From the NCBI RefSeq assembly GCF_029407905.1, contig NC_073624.1:109058001-109122000 (forward strand): a DNA stretch of 64,000 bases, in the 5' to 3' direction. This DNA comes from Bubalus kerabau (taxonomy: Eukaryota > Chordata > Mammalia > Artiodactyla > Bovidae). The notes below the pieces were generated by a model. That model was not told the origin of the DNA and did not search any database. It saw only the letters and a list, made by a program, of their open reading frames with translations. Shown here in pieces: positions 1 through 12,042 of the stretch (position 1 is its first letter; every line of letters starts with the position of its first letter). The translations under genes were made by a program, and so were the position numbers.

Positions 1-1620
1 ATTCTATCAAGCATTACTGGATTAGCACTCATCATTTTGTAAATCTTCTTTCTAATTTAATTGGGGAAGGTGGTATTGACTCTAACTGGTTTTGGTTTTA
101 AGCATTGTTTTATCCCTTAGTGGTCATGTGACTTTCAGGAAATCACTTAATTTGTCTAAGTCTCAGTCTTCAGTTCTGTAAAGAAATGTGTCTAATTTCT
201 TTTGGGAGATTGCCAGTTATGTCAGTAACAGCTTCCTCCTTGCCTTCCTTTGTTTTTTCAGCTCATTTATATTGGTGGGATTTTTTTTTTTAATTTTATA
301 GAAAGTCATCAAGAGAGGGATTATATGGGGAGAAGTGGAAGATACAATGTGTATAATTAAATACCTACACACTAGCAAGTTCCTTGTACCAGTTTCTGGA
401 GCAGGGAAAGTAGGCATTAGGTATATTTAGAGGCAGAACTAAGAGAGGACTCAAAACCTTTTTTAGATCTGGGTCCCAAAAAGCTTGGGACCAATGGTGA
501 CACTGGACTCCTCCCCCTCTACTTTTACATGCCAGCACTATTTTGGTACCAGGAGGAATAGAAAGTTGGGTACCATCAATCCCAGCAACCATACCTAAGA
601 TGTCAGCATTCTTCTGATGAGCCCTGATGGTAATGAAGCTTCTTTGGCAAGCATCTAAGGCAGCAGGCATGAATCAGTGAGACCCTAGGTGAATGAAGCA
701 TATCAGGCAAAATCTGAGCTGTGACATTAGACACCAAGGAGATTTGTAGATCTGTGTGTGACATCTGTAGGGGAAGTCTAAAAGTGATTCTGAATCCTCA
801 GATCCAGAGGAAACTCTCTGCTTTGGGTCCTGATTGCATATTTGTTCAGAAGTCTGCCTTTCAGTGCCTCATATATGCTTGTATTCTCCATTTAACAAGA
901 ATGTTAGCATCTGGAAGGCAGATTAGTTTCTTAAATTTTGAAGTCCCTTAGTATCTAGGAAAGGGAAGAGAAAAGTTATATAATTTGATATATAAGTGTG
1001 GATATATTTTAAGGCAGCAACAATGAGATAACTTACTTTCACAAAAGTGATATAGTGGCAAACACCAAACTGTACACATTAGCTTATGATTATTTTGTTA
1101 ACCTGAGGAGAAAGTTCAAGGAGGGGAATATTGGAAGGTGTTTGTGAAGGGAACAATAACACTGGTGCCTCAATCTAAAATCTAAAAATAATTACATGCC
1201 TGATTCAATCTGGCTGAGACTGTACACTCCTCCTGAATTTATCTTGGCAATAGTATGAGAAAAAGAAAAGCCCTAGAAGACAGATGTTTAAGATAGAAAT
1301 GGAAATATTTCTGGATTAAGAGAGAGATGTTTTAGTTACAATTTTAGCTGTGCATTTACTGTTCTCAGATCTTTGATAAATTTCTTTCCCTCATTACGTT
1401 AGATTTTCTTTGTTTGAATTCATAATTCATTCTTAATTTTAATAATAATTAGCTGTGGCATAAGTCCTGGGCAGTGGTAGATAGGCCAAAAGGGTTCAAG
1501 GATTTATTTTGACTATGTTCTGAACTTGTGGCTTGATATTAGATTGACTCTGTGTCTCCAAGTGCAAAATGATCAAATCATGTCCAGATGTAATTAAAAA
1601 TGGTTACATATAACAAGAGT
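1..1620. other. unassigned AT-rich DNA
   Basis: No repeat family or gene recognised. The longest open frames are 365-670 on the minus strand (101 codons) and 721-951 on the plus strand (76 codons). Neither has a recognisable domain, although the minus frame contains ILGMVAGIDGT, faintly like a Harbinger-type transposase. Probably non-coding. Confidence 0.5.
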
Positions 1621-1840
1621 GGGGCTTCCCAGGTGGCGTTGGTGGTGAAGGACCCGCCGGCCAGTGCAGGTGTCATAAGAGACCCCGGTGTGATCCCTGG
1701 GCTGGGAAAATCCCCTGGAGGAGGACAATGGCAACCTACTCCGGTATTCTTGTCTGGAGAATCTCATGCACAGAGGAGCCTGGCGGGCTATAGTTCATGG
1801 GATCACCAAGAGTTGGACATCACTGAAGCAACTTAGCATA
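1621..1840 (+). mobile_element. Bov-tA SINE
   Basis: The copy starts with the tRNA-Glu-derived head (GGGGCTTCCCAGGTGGC) and a decayed B-box-like GGTGTGATCCC. The Bov-A body follows (GGCAACCTACTCCGGTATTC, GAGGAGCCTGGCGGGCTA) and it ends in AGTTGGACATCACTGAAGCA. The divergence suggests an older copy. No clear TSD was found. Confidence 0.9.
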
Positions 1841-2145
1841 CATAATGAAAGTAGTAGATAATAGGATAAAGGTGTTTTGAAAATGTCTGTGCTCATATGA
1901 GCAACAAAAATTGATTGACTCTTTACTTTTGAAATTTTTCTGAGTTGAAAATTAGAAAAGCAAAATAGATAGACATGATACTATATCTCCACACTACTGT
2001 TTGTCAGATATTTGGTATTATAATTATGTGTTAGTATACCTTTTTATATTTACAATTTCTTAACATTTGAATATAAAAGATACATGCATATTCAGGTCAG
2101 GTTGGATGTACTTTTTGACTTCTCAAACTGTTGAGAAAATTAAGA

Positions 2146-2345
2146 GGAATAATGTCAATCAACTTCCCAGTTGCTTCCTTAATGCCTAGAATTGTGCTTG
2201 CTATTGAGTAATAGTTTAGTATGAATGAGAAAATCTTTAAAGGCAGAAAGATGAGCAGGTTCATATATGGTGTATATCATATGTAGCAACAGAAGGCATC
2301 TTTCTAAAGCGTAACCAAGTTGTGGTGTCCCCAATATATTTAGAA
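2146..2345 (+). repeat. ancient repeat, copy A (L2-like tail plus shared flank)
   Basis: CCTAGAATTGTGCTTGCTATTGAG resembles the end of L2 (CACCTAGCACAGTGCCTGGCAC...). The following ~100 bp, including GGCAGAAAGATGAGCAG and TTGTGGTGT, aligns with 5150-5345. Similarity therefore continues past the L2 tail. Confidence 0.5.
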
Positions 2346-2394
2346 AAATAATTATCATTAGTTAATATTCATAATATATTTCCAGCATATTTTA

Positions 2395-2590
2395 ATGTTG
2401 AAGTAATGAATAGAATCATTCTATTTAAAGGAAACTGAGGTCATCTAGACTTTCTACATCATTTTGCAGCTGAAGCTGGAATCCAGTGCCAATATGTAAC
2501 TTATGTGCAATCATCCAGCTAATAGCAGTACCGAGAATGGAGGCTCTTGTCCTCTTTTCCACTCCAGTGTTCTTTTTGCTAACCAACACT
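2395..2590 (-). repeat. MIR SINE relic
   Basis: GGAAACTGAGG is the antisense MIR core. It is followed by a catcCAGCTAATAGCAGt stretch matching the antisense CACAGCTAGTAAGTGGCAG segment. Highly diverged, as expected for this old mammalian SINE. Confidence 0.55.
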
Positions 2591-2707
2591 ATAGACATGC
2601 TAATAGGCTCTCATTTTTCCTCTGATTCTAGCTTATCTCCTGTTGTCCTACTCATTTTTCCACATAAGCCATAATCACTTAAATGTTTGTTTGTTTGCTT
2701 TTTTAAT

Positions 2708-3140
2708 GGTCTTCAACTATGGATGTGAAAGTTGGACAATAAACATAGCTGGGCACCAAAGAATTGATGCTTTTGAACTGTGGTGTTGGAGAAGACTCTT
2801 GAGAGCCCCTTGGACTGCAAGGAGATCCAACCAATCCATTCTAAAGGACATCAGTCCTGGGTGTTCATTGGAAGGACTGATGCTAAAGCTGAAACTCCAA
2901 TACTTTGGCCACATGATGCAAAGAACTGACTCTTTGGAAAAGACCCTGCTGCTGGGAAAGATCAAAGGCGGGAGGAGAAGGGAATGACAGAAGATGAGAT
3001 GGATGGATGGCATCACCGACTCGATGGATATGAGTTTGAGTAAGCTCTGGGAGTTGGTGATGGACAGGAAAGCCTAGCGTGCTGCAGTCCATGGGGTCAC
3101 AAAAAGTCAGACACGACTGAGTGACTGAACTGAAGTGAAC
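2708..3140 (+). mobile_element. BovB LINE, 5'-truncated 3' end
   Basis: The plus strand reads the BovB C-terminal coding end (YGCESWT.., AFELWCWRRLLR, ISPGCSLEGLMLKLKLQYFGHMM) and then the BovB tail GTCAGACACGACTGAGTGAC. About 430 bp of a ~3.2 kb element remain. A weak 6-bp TSD TAATGG may flank it (2704-2709 and 3141-3146). Confidence 0.93.
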
Positions 3141-3215
3141 TAATGGGCATCTAACTAAAGGAAGTTTAGCTGAAGTAGTTCTTGAAGTCAAAAGCACATA
3201 GCTATCATTTTTATT

Positions 3216-3440
3216 ACTGAACACTTACTGTAGGCAGACCCACTGTGAGGGACAGAATGTTACTTTTCTTTGACTTAATTCTCACTCTAACCTATGAAGT
3301 TAGTTCTACATCATCATCAACTTTTCAGCTAAAAGAAACTGAAACTGGCTGGGGGAAAGTTAAGTGGCTTTTCTGAAGTCCCTGTGAATAAATGGAAGGA
3401 CTGGAGGATACGGTTAGTAGAGCCAGCTATTTCCTGAAGC
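3216..3440 (-). repeat. MIR SINE relic
   Basis: GAACACTTACTGTAGGC, then AATTCTCACTCTAACCTATGAAGTTAG, then AAGAAACTGAAACTGGC and GTTAAGTGGC follow the order of the antisense MIR consensus (GCACTTACTATGTGCC, CTCACAACAACCCTATGAGG, GAGGAAACTGAGGC, GTTAAGTAAC). Confidence 0.8.
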
Positions 3441-5079
3441 ATTTGAGTAGCTTTGTTTGTGTAGCTAGCTTGGTCGTCAAGCCACAGGCCAGAGGTTTCA
3501 CACCCTGAATGGATCCTAACCAGTCCCTCTGAGTGTTTCAGCCCAGCCCTCCACAGGATATTTGGGTGGCAGCTAATGTTATATTATTGAGACCTATTTT
3601 GGAATAATATGTAACTTTTACACAGTTGGAATACAATGAGTGTTATAGAATATCACATTTTAAGGTAAATTCATGAATTTTTATTATTCCAAACAAAATT
3701 TGCCCACCTGGTTCAATGTAAAGGAAGTTTAAAACACTTTATAAACTGGTTATTGACTTCTTGGACCTCACAGAGCTCTTACAAAACACCATTTAAATAA
3801 ACCAAGCACAAATATACTGGAAACATATGAATTAAATTTCCCTTGAAATGCACTGGATTTAAAAATTGGGAGGAAGAGTGCTTGGCCAAGGCATTTTATG
3901 TTTTGCCAAACCCCAAATGTTTGAAAAACTAGTTTTAAAACATTTTATTGAATCAAAATGCTACCGAGTATACACTTTCCTTAAAAATCTGTGTTTACTT
4001 ATTGAATCATAAGCCATATTACATTGGTACAAATTAAGTGATTATGGAGCAATGTGTCAAACTATTCAGAATATTAATATAAAATGTTTGATGATTTAGC
4101 AGTGGTCAGAGATTGACAGAGCTATACAACGTGTCCTCTGCTCAACTTAGCCATAGAACAGCATAGCCATAGAATTATTTTCCATAGAAGTAGCACAGAT
4201 AATTATTTTAGAGAACAAAAGCATGTTCTCAAACTTAATGACTCTAATAATTACAAAAAGAACTTCAATGTACTAAAGGGGAAAGGAAACAATTTTAAGA
4301 ATGTGACCTGGTCACAGCAGAACATTGATCACTCTGTGTTTGTATGTAGTTTACTCAAATTAGAACCAAACACACTTTTGTATAAATAATCAGCAGTTTT
4401 CCAATTCCTTCAGTATATAAGTCTCAATTTTATATGGACCCTAATGTGGAAAAGATTTACAAAACTAGCTTCTGCAACAGTGTGTGGCATGACCTACCCA
4501 ACTCACTTTTTGCTGGGTGATCTGTTAGCACTTCACTCCTTTGAATCTGAATGGATTTATAGTCTTCTTGTGTCCATTTTTAAAGTAGAATTACCTCTGA
4601 GTGTTAGGTCATTGCTATCTAGGTTCTTAGCAAGAATTGTTTGAAACTACTGGTGGTTGGATTGACAACTAGCTGGAAACAAAGCTTGGTGGGAATTGGC
4701 TTCAGCCCTAGAGTCAGATGGGAAATGGCTGAGACATCTAAAACTGCAAGAGTAAATGGTCTGCAGTATGAACAAAACTTGCCTGGCTCTTTTAGTCAGA
4801 AATTTTGACTCTTTTAGTCAAAATGTTCTCCATGTGCAACTCTTGGCTGTTTATGGGATGTAGTACCTGCTCATGACTACATCAGGGTACATACTAAAAT
4901 GCTTCCCCCACCCCCCAAAACCCTCTTAGGCAGCAACTTCATTCTGCTTTCACTTTTCAGATTAAGTTTTACCTCCTATGTAAACAGTTGGATGACTCCA
5001 TCTTAAGTAGGTCCTTAGTGGTCTCTGTTATCTTCTGTTTTAACTCCTTCTTTGTTCCTTTTATATCATATACTGGAAT
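3441..5079. other. unassigned single-copy-looking DNA
   Basis: No repeat or gene recognised. The longest frame is 66 codons (4444-4644, plus) with no domain. A short C/A run lies near 4906-4922. Confidence 0.5.
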
Positions 5080-5350
5080 TTTGAATTATTATGTTTATTG
5101 CTTAAGAACTTTAAATCTACCTCCTTCACCAGAGGAGTTCTATGGAGAGGGGCAATGCCTGTCAAACTCACAGTGACTCCCACTACCTAGCGTTGTGCTT
5201 GGCACTGGATGAATACTTTGGAATGAGTAAATAAATGTTTGATGGCAGAGAAATGAGCAGCCTCATATGTGGTATATTCACTGCATTTAGCAATAGCAGT
5301 CATTTGTTAAAATTGAAACAAATTATGGTGTTAACTACAATGTAGGAGAT
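5080..5350 (+). repeat. L2-like relic, and copy B of the 2146-2345 repeat
   Basis: CACTACCTAGCGTTGTGCTTGGCACTGGATGAA and AATAAATGTTTGATGG match the order of the L2 3' end. The next ~100 bp aligns with 2240-2345, so the two places share more than an L2 tail. Confidence 0.6.
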
Positions 5351-5957
5351 AGCAAATTAACTGTAGATGAACTGAGCCAATGTCTGCTGATATGATACTA
5401 TATTATATTTCTGCACTCAATATATGAGCTTATAAGTCTGTTTTCTGGAAAGAGTTTCAAGAAGGCTAGAAGATTTCCTAACACTTTTTTTTTTTTCTAA
5501 TTTAAAGATTTATTAACCTGATAACCTAATGCCTGGAGAGAAAAAGTGCATTGAGGCAGAGGCTGCTATAGACAGAGGTCTAAGAGCTGGTGTTAAGGAA
5601 AAACTTAAGGAAAAAACTGTTAGCCTTCCATTAAAAGGAATAGAAGAGACTGAGTAGGTCAGAGGGAAAGCATAGGGAAACACTTTCCTTAAAATTTACT
5701 GTGTATTAGTCTACTTTTGAAAACATTAATATATGTCCCTTCTGACCTGAAGTCAGGTCATTTTCCAAGCAAAGAGTTCATTGAACATGGTAGCCAAAAA
5801 TAAGTGAGACTTGATGGATCTTTCTTGCCATGAGAACAAGTTCTGATTATTCTCTCAACACAAGAGGTCTATTTGGACATTCAACTGAAAAATAAATTCC
5901 CAGAATTTTTTTCTCTAATTACTACACTCAAGATCTGTCTTCTAACTCTTCTATTGC
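5351..5957. other. unassigned DNA with a T tract
   Basis: Contains a poly-T run near 5484-5496. This could mark the 3' end of a minus-strand retroposed copy, but I found neither a TSD nor a recognisable body. No gene recognised. Confidence 0.45.
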
Positions 5958-6112
5958 TGTTGTTGTTCAGTCCCCAAGTCATATCCAACTCTTCACAACA
6001 CCATGGTGCTTGCTCAAACTCATGTCCATTAAGTCAGTGATGCCATCCAACCACCTCATCCTTTGTCATCCCCATCTTCTCCTGCTTTCAATCTTTTCTA
6101 GCATCAGGGGCT
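5958..6112 (-). mobile_element. BovB LINE 3'-end fragment
   Basis: The antisense BovB tail TTGTTGTTCAGTCCCCAAGTC is followed by TCAGTGATGCCATCCAACCA and TTCTAGCATCAGGG, the same order as in the other BovB copies here. A ~60 bp interval seen in other copies is missing after ACCATGGTGC. Old and diverged. Confidence 0.85.
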
Positions 6113-6715
6113 TCTTCTATACTCACACCAATTTTATGCTTGTGTCTTATTTTCTCTCTTCCTTAGAAATATTGTTTCAGCATCTAGTGTGTATCCAGAA
6201 TTGGGAGTATAGTAGAAAACAAGAATCGTTCCCTTTTCTCTTGGAGAATATACCTTTTCCTATGAACCTCCACAACCTACTAGCATATTCATGGGTTGGA
6301 AAATATCCCAGTTGTTTTATAACTTAACTGGTTTTGAGGTTGGTCTTTGTACTTTTTTACACTGAAAGGGCTAAATGCAAAGAAAGGATCTGAGAGACTG
6401 CCAGTTTCCTGTTCTGTCATTTATTTACCATAAAAGGAAAAAAATAATAGCCTCAATGGGTGATGAGCAAGAGTACAGCAGGGACATGTCAGTGACTGTA
6501 TGAGGTGAAAGGAGGTACCTCCTAGAACAAGTTGTCAAGGAAACCAGAGGCCTCTCCAGAGTCAGCTGGTAGATTACCAGCATCACATGTTTCTATCTTC
6601 AGTTTTTTCCCCCTAATTAATAATTTTTGAATACATTTGTCATACTGAGTTAGAAATTCAAACCTTGACATTTTCTAATGGAAAATGCTATAATTTCAGA
6701 TTTAACTGAAACTGA
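6113..6715. other. mostly unassigned DNA, possible L2 piece
   Basis: Around 6175-6265, GCATCTAGTGTGTATCCAGAATTGGGAGTATAGTAGAAAACAAGAATC resembles the common antisense L2 segment 'ctactatgtgccag...ggggatacagcagtgaacaaga'. The rest shows nothing recognisable. Confidence 0.4.
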
Positions 6716-6726
6716 CCCTTAGATTC

Positions 6727-6997
6727 AGAGAAGGCAATGGCACTCCACTCTAGTTCTCTTGCCTGGAAAATCCCATGGATGGCAAAGCCTGGTAGGCTGA
6801 AGTCCATGGGGTCGCTAAGAGTCGGAGCGACTGAGTGACTTCACTTTCACTTTTCACTTTCATGCATTGGAGAAGGAAATGGCAACCCACTCCAGTGTTC
6901 TTGCCTGGAGAATCCCAGGGACGGGGGAGCCTGGTGGGCTGCTGTCTTTGGGGTCGCACAGAGTCGGACACGACTGAAGCGACTTAGCAGCAGCAGG
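6727..6997 (+). mobile_element. Bov-A2 dimeric SINE with 11-bp TSD
   Basis: Two Bov-A monomers are joined by the CTTCACTTTCACTTTTCACT linker, and the copy ends in GCGACTTAGCAGCAGCAG. A perfect TSD CCCTTAGATTC flanks it (6716-6726 and 6998-7008), marking a fairly recent insertion. Confidence 0.97.
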
Positions 6998-7008
6998 CCC
7001 TTAGATTC

Positions 7009-7799
7009 TCCATAGAATATCATACACCATTTTTCTGGTATGTTTTGAGATGCCTGATATCACATGGGCAAGTGAGAGAAGAGCCCAAAAGTGTAAGAAA
7101 GAGGCAGGAATTCAGTGGGTTCTCTTTATAGCAGATGTAGTGAAAACTAAAAACCAGTTAAATGGAAAATATTTGTTTGACCCATAAGAATACCCTTGTA
7201 AAAGAGGAATTTACCAGATGTTTGATACTTCTGATTGGCTTGTAATTTATAGGTTGTGTTAGGTCAACAGTAACATTTGTGTTAGCAAATATCAAAATGA
7301 CAAGAGTGATATATTATAAACTCATTTTTGGTGTGAGATGGTCACCTTGAAAAATACACTATTTGAAAATCAGTTTCTTTGTATAGTCTTACAATCATTC
7401 TGCATCTTGCAAATACATATATTGTTGCCACTGATTTTTTCATTAACCCCACGAACTTGCTCAAATTTAAGTTCATTATAGCAATAAAAGTCTTGACTTC
7501 CTTATTAGTCTTGTTAACTAGTCTAAATTCCTTATCCCCCTGGAATGGAAGAATTTAACCATTTCTAGAACCATAATATAAAGGACTAATATGATGGGAA
7601 TTTGCTATGTTATGCCTGACAGGTCCACATATATGTATTAAGTTTTCATTCAAATTCACTTAAGTGTATTTTATCAATGCATGTTATTCAGTAGGGAAAC
7701 CACCTTTCTCCTCTACTCAGATTTCCAAGTAAAAGTACTTTCTGGCTCAGAGCAATTCTTGCCTCTTTCCCTGTTACTCACATGCTCATCTCCATAAAG
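7009..7799. other. unassigned DNA
   Basis: AT-rich. No repeat family, gene or long frame recognised. Confidence 0.5.
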
Positions 7800-7808
7800 A
7801 AAGGATGA

Positions 7809-7990
7809 TGCACGATACTGGATGCTTGGGGCTGGTGCACTGGGACGACCCAGAGGGATGGAATGGGGAGGGAGGAGGGAGGAGGGTTCAGGATGGGGAA
7901 CACATGTATACCTGTGGCGGATTCATTTTGATATTTGGCAAAACTAATACAGTTATGTAAAGTTTAAAAATAAAATTTAAAAAAAAAAAA
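7809..7990 (+). mobile_element. L1 3'-UTR insertion with poly-A and TSD
   Basis: Begins TGCACGATACTGGATGCTTG and runs through GGGACGACCCAGAGGG and TTGATATTTGGCAAAACTAA to an A-rich tail. It is a severely 5'-truncated young ruminant L1 of ~185 bp. The TSD AAAGGATGA lies at 7800-7808 and 7991-7999. Confidence 0.95.
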
Positions 7991-7999
7991 AAAGGATGA

Positions 8000-8826
8000 A
8001 TTATCTGTTAGGCTTTGTAGAAAGAATTGTATATATTCAATCTCTCCCCCTTTCTCTTCTCTGTTTTGGTGCCAGCCGCAAAAATCACAAATTGTTGTCC
8101 CTTTAGTAAGACACTCGCCAGGAGAAGCTTTGAATTTTTCAGATCTATGCAAGTATGTTTAATAGTTTGAAATATTAATAAGCCATCTATGCTGCAGATT
8201 TATAGTAAATTCTCTAAGTAGCCTTACTGTGATTAAAAACTTGATATTTTCAGCTCAATGTCTTTGACTCTTCAGCTGTTTATCATTATGAATTCCCAAC
8301 CCAAGAGGAGGAGAAAGAGATGTTATTTATTCAACCTTAAAAACCCCAACACAAAGAAATAGATTTCAGTTTTAATTTTCATTTATAATAACATGGTAGA
8401 TATTTCACATATTCACCTAAAGCACATGTGGAAACACTAAAACGTATGTGTAAACATACGAGGCATCCACACACTTAGGAATCCACATAAAAACTTTCTG
8501 TGAGATAATATTTTTTCCATATTGAGGCAACTCTCAGTTGAACAATAAGTTGTAAGTTTCTATTCTGATTTAAACTTGATTTCCATAGGTTTCAGTTATA
8601 TATAGCTTAAAGGTGACTTTGTTTTTCTTTCATATGAAATCTTTGAGATACTGAAAAGATTCTGCATATTTTAATTGTACTTAGATTATGAAGATAAGGC
8701 AAAAGAACTTAGATGAAAATATACTTAAGAATTTCACAGAGAAAGTTGATTCTTCAGCATAATCTTCATCTTTGTGAACTATTTTGACTAAATTTACTTA
8801 AATTACCTTACTTAATATCTACCTCT
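8000..8826. other. unassigned DNA
   Basis: AT-rich, with no recognised repeat or coding sequence. A minus-strand frame runs from the L1 poly-A into this region (7964-8152), but its start-proximal part shows no domain. Confidence 0.5.
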
Positions 8827-8836
8827 AGCTTTCAAT

Positions 8837-9112
8837 TGGAGAAGGCAATGGCACCCCACTCCACTACTCTTGCCTGGAGAATCCCATGGACAGAGGAGCC
8901 TGGTGGGCTGCCGTCCATGGGGTCGCTAGGAGTCGAACACGACTGAGCGACTTCACTTTCACTTTTCACTTTCATGCATTGGAGAAGGAAATGGCAACCC
9001 ACTCCAGTGTTCTTGCCTGGGGAATCCCAGGGACGGGGGAGCCTGGTGGGCTGCCGTCTATGGGGTCGCACAGAGTTGGACACGACTGAAGCGATTTAGC
9101 AGCAGCAGCAGC
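8837..9112 (+). mobile_element. Bov-A2 dimeric SINE with 10-bp TSD
   Basis: Complete dimer with the CACTTTCATGCATTGGAGAA linker and a terminal (AGC)n. The TSD AGCTTTCAAT lies at 8827-8836 and 9113-9122. Confidence 0.97.
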
Positions 9113-9122
9113 AGCTTTCAAT

Positions 9123-10389
9123 AGAAAACATATTAAAGCTGTTTATATTAATTCACAATGTTTTTCAAAGATAAATATGTGTTTACGTAAAGCAATTCTT
9201 TTGAAATTATTAAACCTTAAAGATTTGTATTCTTAATTCTCCCTCATAACTTTTTTTCCTTGAAACCAGTTTACTAATGCTTAGATGCTGAAGAGTTGAT
9301 GGAATTTACCCATTAATTGTCCAGCAGTACACTATTACAGTAAAAAATGGCAAAAATACATTAATAGGCTAAGTTGGAAACAAACATAAATATGTAATCT
9401 TCTTTATAACTAAATGAATATTTCAGGCCTCAACTTTTATTTTTAGCAGCATTTAACTTATTAAATGTTCTCTCTCATTTTGTATTCCTCTTCACCTACT
9501 GATATAAATGGTGGAATTATGTCAGTTTTCCTCCTATATCTCTGGTATCTCCTAGGTCATTGACTTTGTAGGCTCAATCTTTGCTACCTGGTCATTAAAA
9601 CTGGAGTTTTGTAAATGTTAGTCCAAAGCCTGCTCTGTCCTTACTGTGCATTCTCTCTCTCAACCATATGAACTTCTCTAGCTGAGGAAGTTTGCTTTGT
9701 GTTACCAGCCCTAATCCTTCCTCTCAGAATGGATGGATATAGCCACCCCTTATTTGGCTTTACTGCCCAGTTTTTAAAATCACCTCACACCTCATTTTCT
9801 TTCAATTTTCTCCTCTTCATTATTCTCTTTATCCAATCCTTTATCAAATCTCATCAAATGTGACTCTCAAATCTCTTTCATTCATTTGCTTTTTCATTGT
9901 GACTTTTCTAGTCCAAATTATCATTATTGCTGACATTAATAATGGTAGTTTAATATGGATATATTATTAATGTCTATTATAAATATTCATAAGTTAATTT
10001 CAGTAAAATCTAAAGAGAAAGGTATATAGAAGACAGACAATTTTGTTCATGTAATACTATGTCATTAATATGATTTTAGTCAGGAAACTGGGGAATACTA
10101 ATTGATTCATCTCACAAGAGTAAGGATTACTATCGACCATAAATAATCAATAAATCATTTATTTTGGTGACTTCTTAGGCCAATATAATGTAATCAGTTT
10201 ACTTAAGTGAAGATCTTTTGATTAGAATGTAATAGATAGTTCAATAAGGACCTTAATTATTATATTTATTTATTATTATTAGACTTTCTTCTCTCCATGT
10301 ATTTCTGGCATTCCTTGGAGGACTTTGTGACTTAACAACAGTGTGTTTCAAGAGAAATCACAGAGGGACATGTTAAGTAGAGGAAAAGA
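9123..10389. other. unassigned DNA
   Basis: Pyrimidine-rich around 9780-9910 and possibly an old relic there (CCTTTATCAAATCTCATCAAATGTGACTCTCAAATC), but I cannot name a family. No gene recognised. Confidence 0.45.
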
Positions 10390-10560
10390 GCTTTGCATTT
10401 GAATTAGGATCAGAATTTAAATCCTAACTGTGGTCACTTAAGTTTGTATAAACTTGCATGCTTTCTTTGTTTTCCACCTCAATTTCCCCACCTGTAAAAG
10501 GAGAATGATAATACTTTCTCTTGGGTTATGGGGATTATCAACTAAGATACAGTTCATGAA
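10390..10560 (+). repeat. MIR SINE relic
   Basis: AAATCCTAACTGTGGTCACTTAAG, CCTCAATTTCCCCACCTGTAAAAGGAGAATGATAATAC and GGGATTATCAACTAAGATACA follow the sense MIR order (CCTCAGTTTCCTCATCTGTAAAATGGGGATAATAATAC, then GATTAAATGAGATAA). Confidence 0.85.
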
Positions 10561-10628
10561 AAACATTATGGGGCTTAGAGCATGGCCTTATATGTTTTTG
10601 AACAACACAAACTATTTGTTATGGGAAA

Positions 10629-10839
10629 AGTGAAAGTGAAGTCGCTCAGTCGCATCCAACTCTTTGTGACCCCGTGGGCTATAGTCCGTCAGACTCCTCC
10701 ATCCATGGGATTCTCCAGGCAAGAATACTGGAGTTGGTTGCCATTTCCTTCTCCAGGGGATCATCCCGCTGCAGGGATTGAGCTGAGGTCTCCCACCTTA
10801 CAGGCAGACGCTTTACCCTCTGAACCACCAGGGAAGCCC
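10629..10839 (-). mobile_element. Bov-tA SINE with 12-bp TSD
   Basis: Antisense copy with the Bov-A tail first (GTCGCTCAGTCGCATCCAAC) and the tRNA-like head last (TGAACCACCAGGGAAGCCC). The TSD TGTTATGGGAAA / TGTTATAGGAAA (11 of 12) lies at 10617-10628 and 10840-10851. Confidence 0.95.
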
Positions 10840-10851
10840 TGTTATAGGAAA

Positions 10852-11889
10852 TGTTATTTTAATTTTAATTGTGCTTTACATAAAGATTAGAACCTACATT
10901 TAGCTCTAAATAATCTTAATTCCATGAATAAAAATATTTGTGTAGTTTACTTCATTAATATATCTTTATTAACACTTAATGGATGTGATCCTTTAAATTC
11001 TTTGTGGGAACTATTAGATAAAATCTTGCCCCTGTTTTATGCATGATTGCTAATCTGTCACACCCATGTTATAAGTTGCCATAGAAAGTGTGCCTCTTGT
11101 AACATATGTTTATCATTACAAACCAATAGTAAAAGAACAATTATGTAGTTTTTTTCTAAATTTTTTATCACCTGAATTTTGAATGCAAATTTAAACATAA
11201 AAAAGACCAATTAAATATATTTGTTCAGATGGAAAATTCATGCAATTGTTCTACTTACTTTTTTCTAAGTAGACAGCTTTGTGCCCAATTTTCTCCATTC
11301 AACACATTTTACTCAGAGCATATGGAATAGCTTTTTTACATCTTCCATCAGGCATGTGGAGGTTGGTGAGAAAATAGATCATAAGAAAACATTAAAAAAA
11401 AAAATACATGAAATACATTCAAGATGTGTAAGGAAAACCAAACACAGATTTTTCAAGGCCTGGCAAATTTAGGAATGAGAAAAGCACTGGATTCTAAGTC
11501 GTGATCTCACTTTTGCTTGAACAACTAAATATGAGTAAATAGAAAATGAAACATTAATTATTTTATAATTTTCATGAGGTAAGAAAAAATCCAATTAATA
11601 TTTGAGTTAAGCTATTGATTATATCTAACTTTTAAAGCTGGTAATATTTACATCAAGTAGAAAAAGAGAGTCTAGTTCCTTTGGAGCAACATCTATATAA
11701 AAATCATATAGCATTATTGATTAGAAATGATAGATCTTACTATACAAATAATAAGGATAGAAGTAGAGGAGATGTAGGGGAAATTTAAAAAGTATTTCAT
11801 GTTCCTTTAGCATGGTGTCTGAACATGTTAAATAATGTTTAAAGGAACACTTCTGTAAAATAAATAGGATAATGAACTCATTAAACTTC
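10852..11889. other. unassigned DNA
   Basis: Very AT-rich. A 63-codon plus frame (11281-11472) has no recognisable domain. Nothing else seen. Confidence 0.5.
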
Positions 11890-12010
11890 TTAAGTTCAAA
11901 GTACTAAGGTACAATTAATAAAATTTCCTCATTTTCCAACTGAAGAAACTGAGGCTTAAAGATAATAAGAATTATGTCTAACATCACACTTTGATAAATT
12001 GGTAGAGTTG
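11890..12010 (-). repeat. MIR SINE relic
   Basis: CATTTTCCAACTGAAGAAACTGAGGCTTAAAGA followed by CATCACACTTTGATAAATTGGTAGAGTTGAA matches the antisense MIR core and its 'cacagctagtaagtggcagagctggga' segment. Confidence 0.8.
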
Positions 12011-12042
12011 AAATTTTTTTAGTTTTTAAGTCACTAACGTAT

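Noticed and set aside
1621..1680. tRNA-like sequence at the heads of Bov-tA elements (also 16941, 43808 and antisense copies)
   Set aside because: These are the tRNA-Glu-derived heads of SINEs with damaged A and B boxes, attached to Bov-A bodies. They are not tRNA genes.
7800..7999. Purine-rich GGGAGGGAGGAGGGAGGAGGG block as a regulatory element or G-quadruplex of its own
   Set aside because: It is a fixed part of the ruminant L1 3' UTR and recurs at 12.4, 22.2, 41.4, 41.9 and 53.1 kb.
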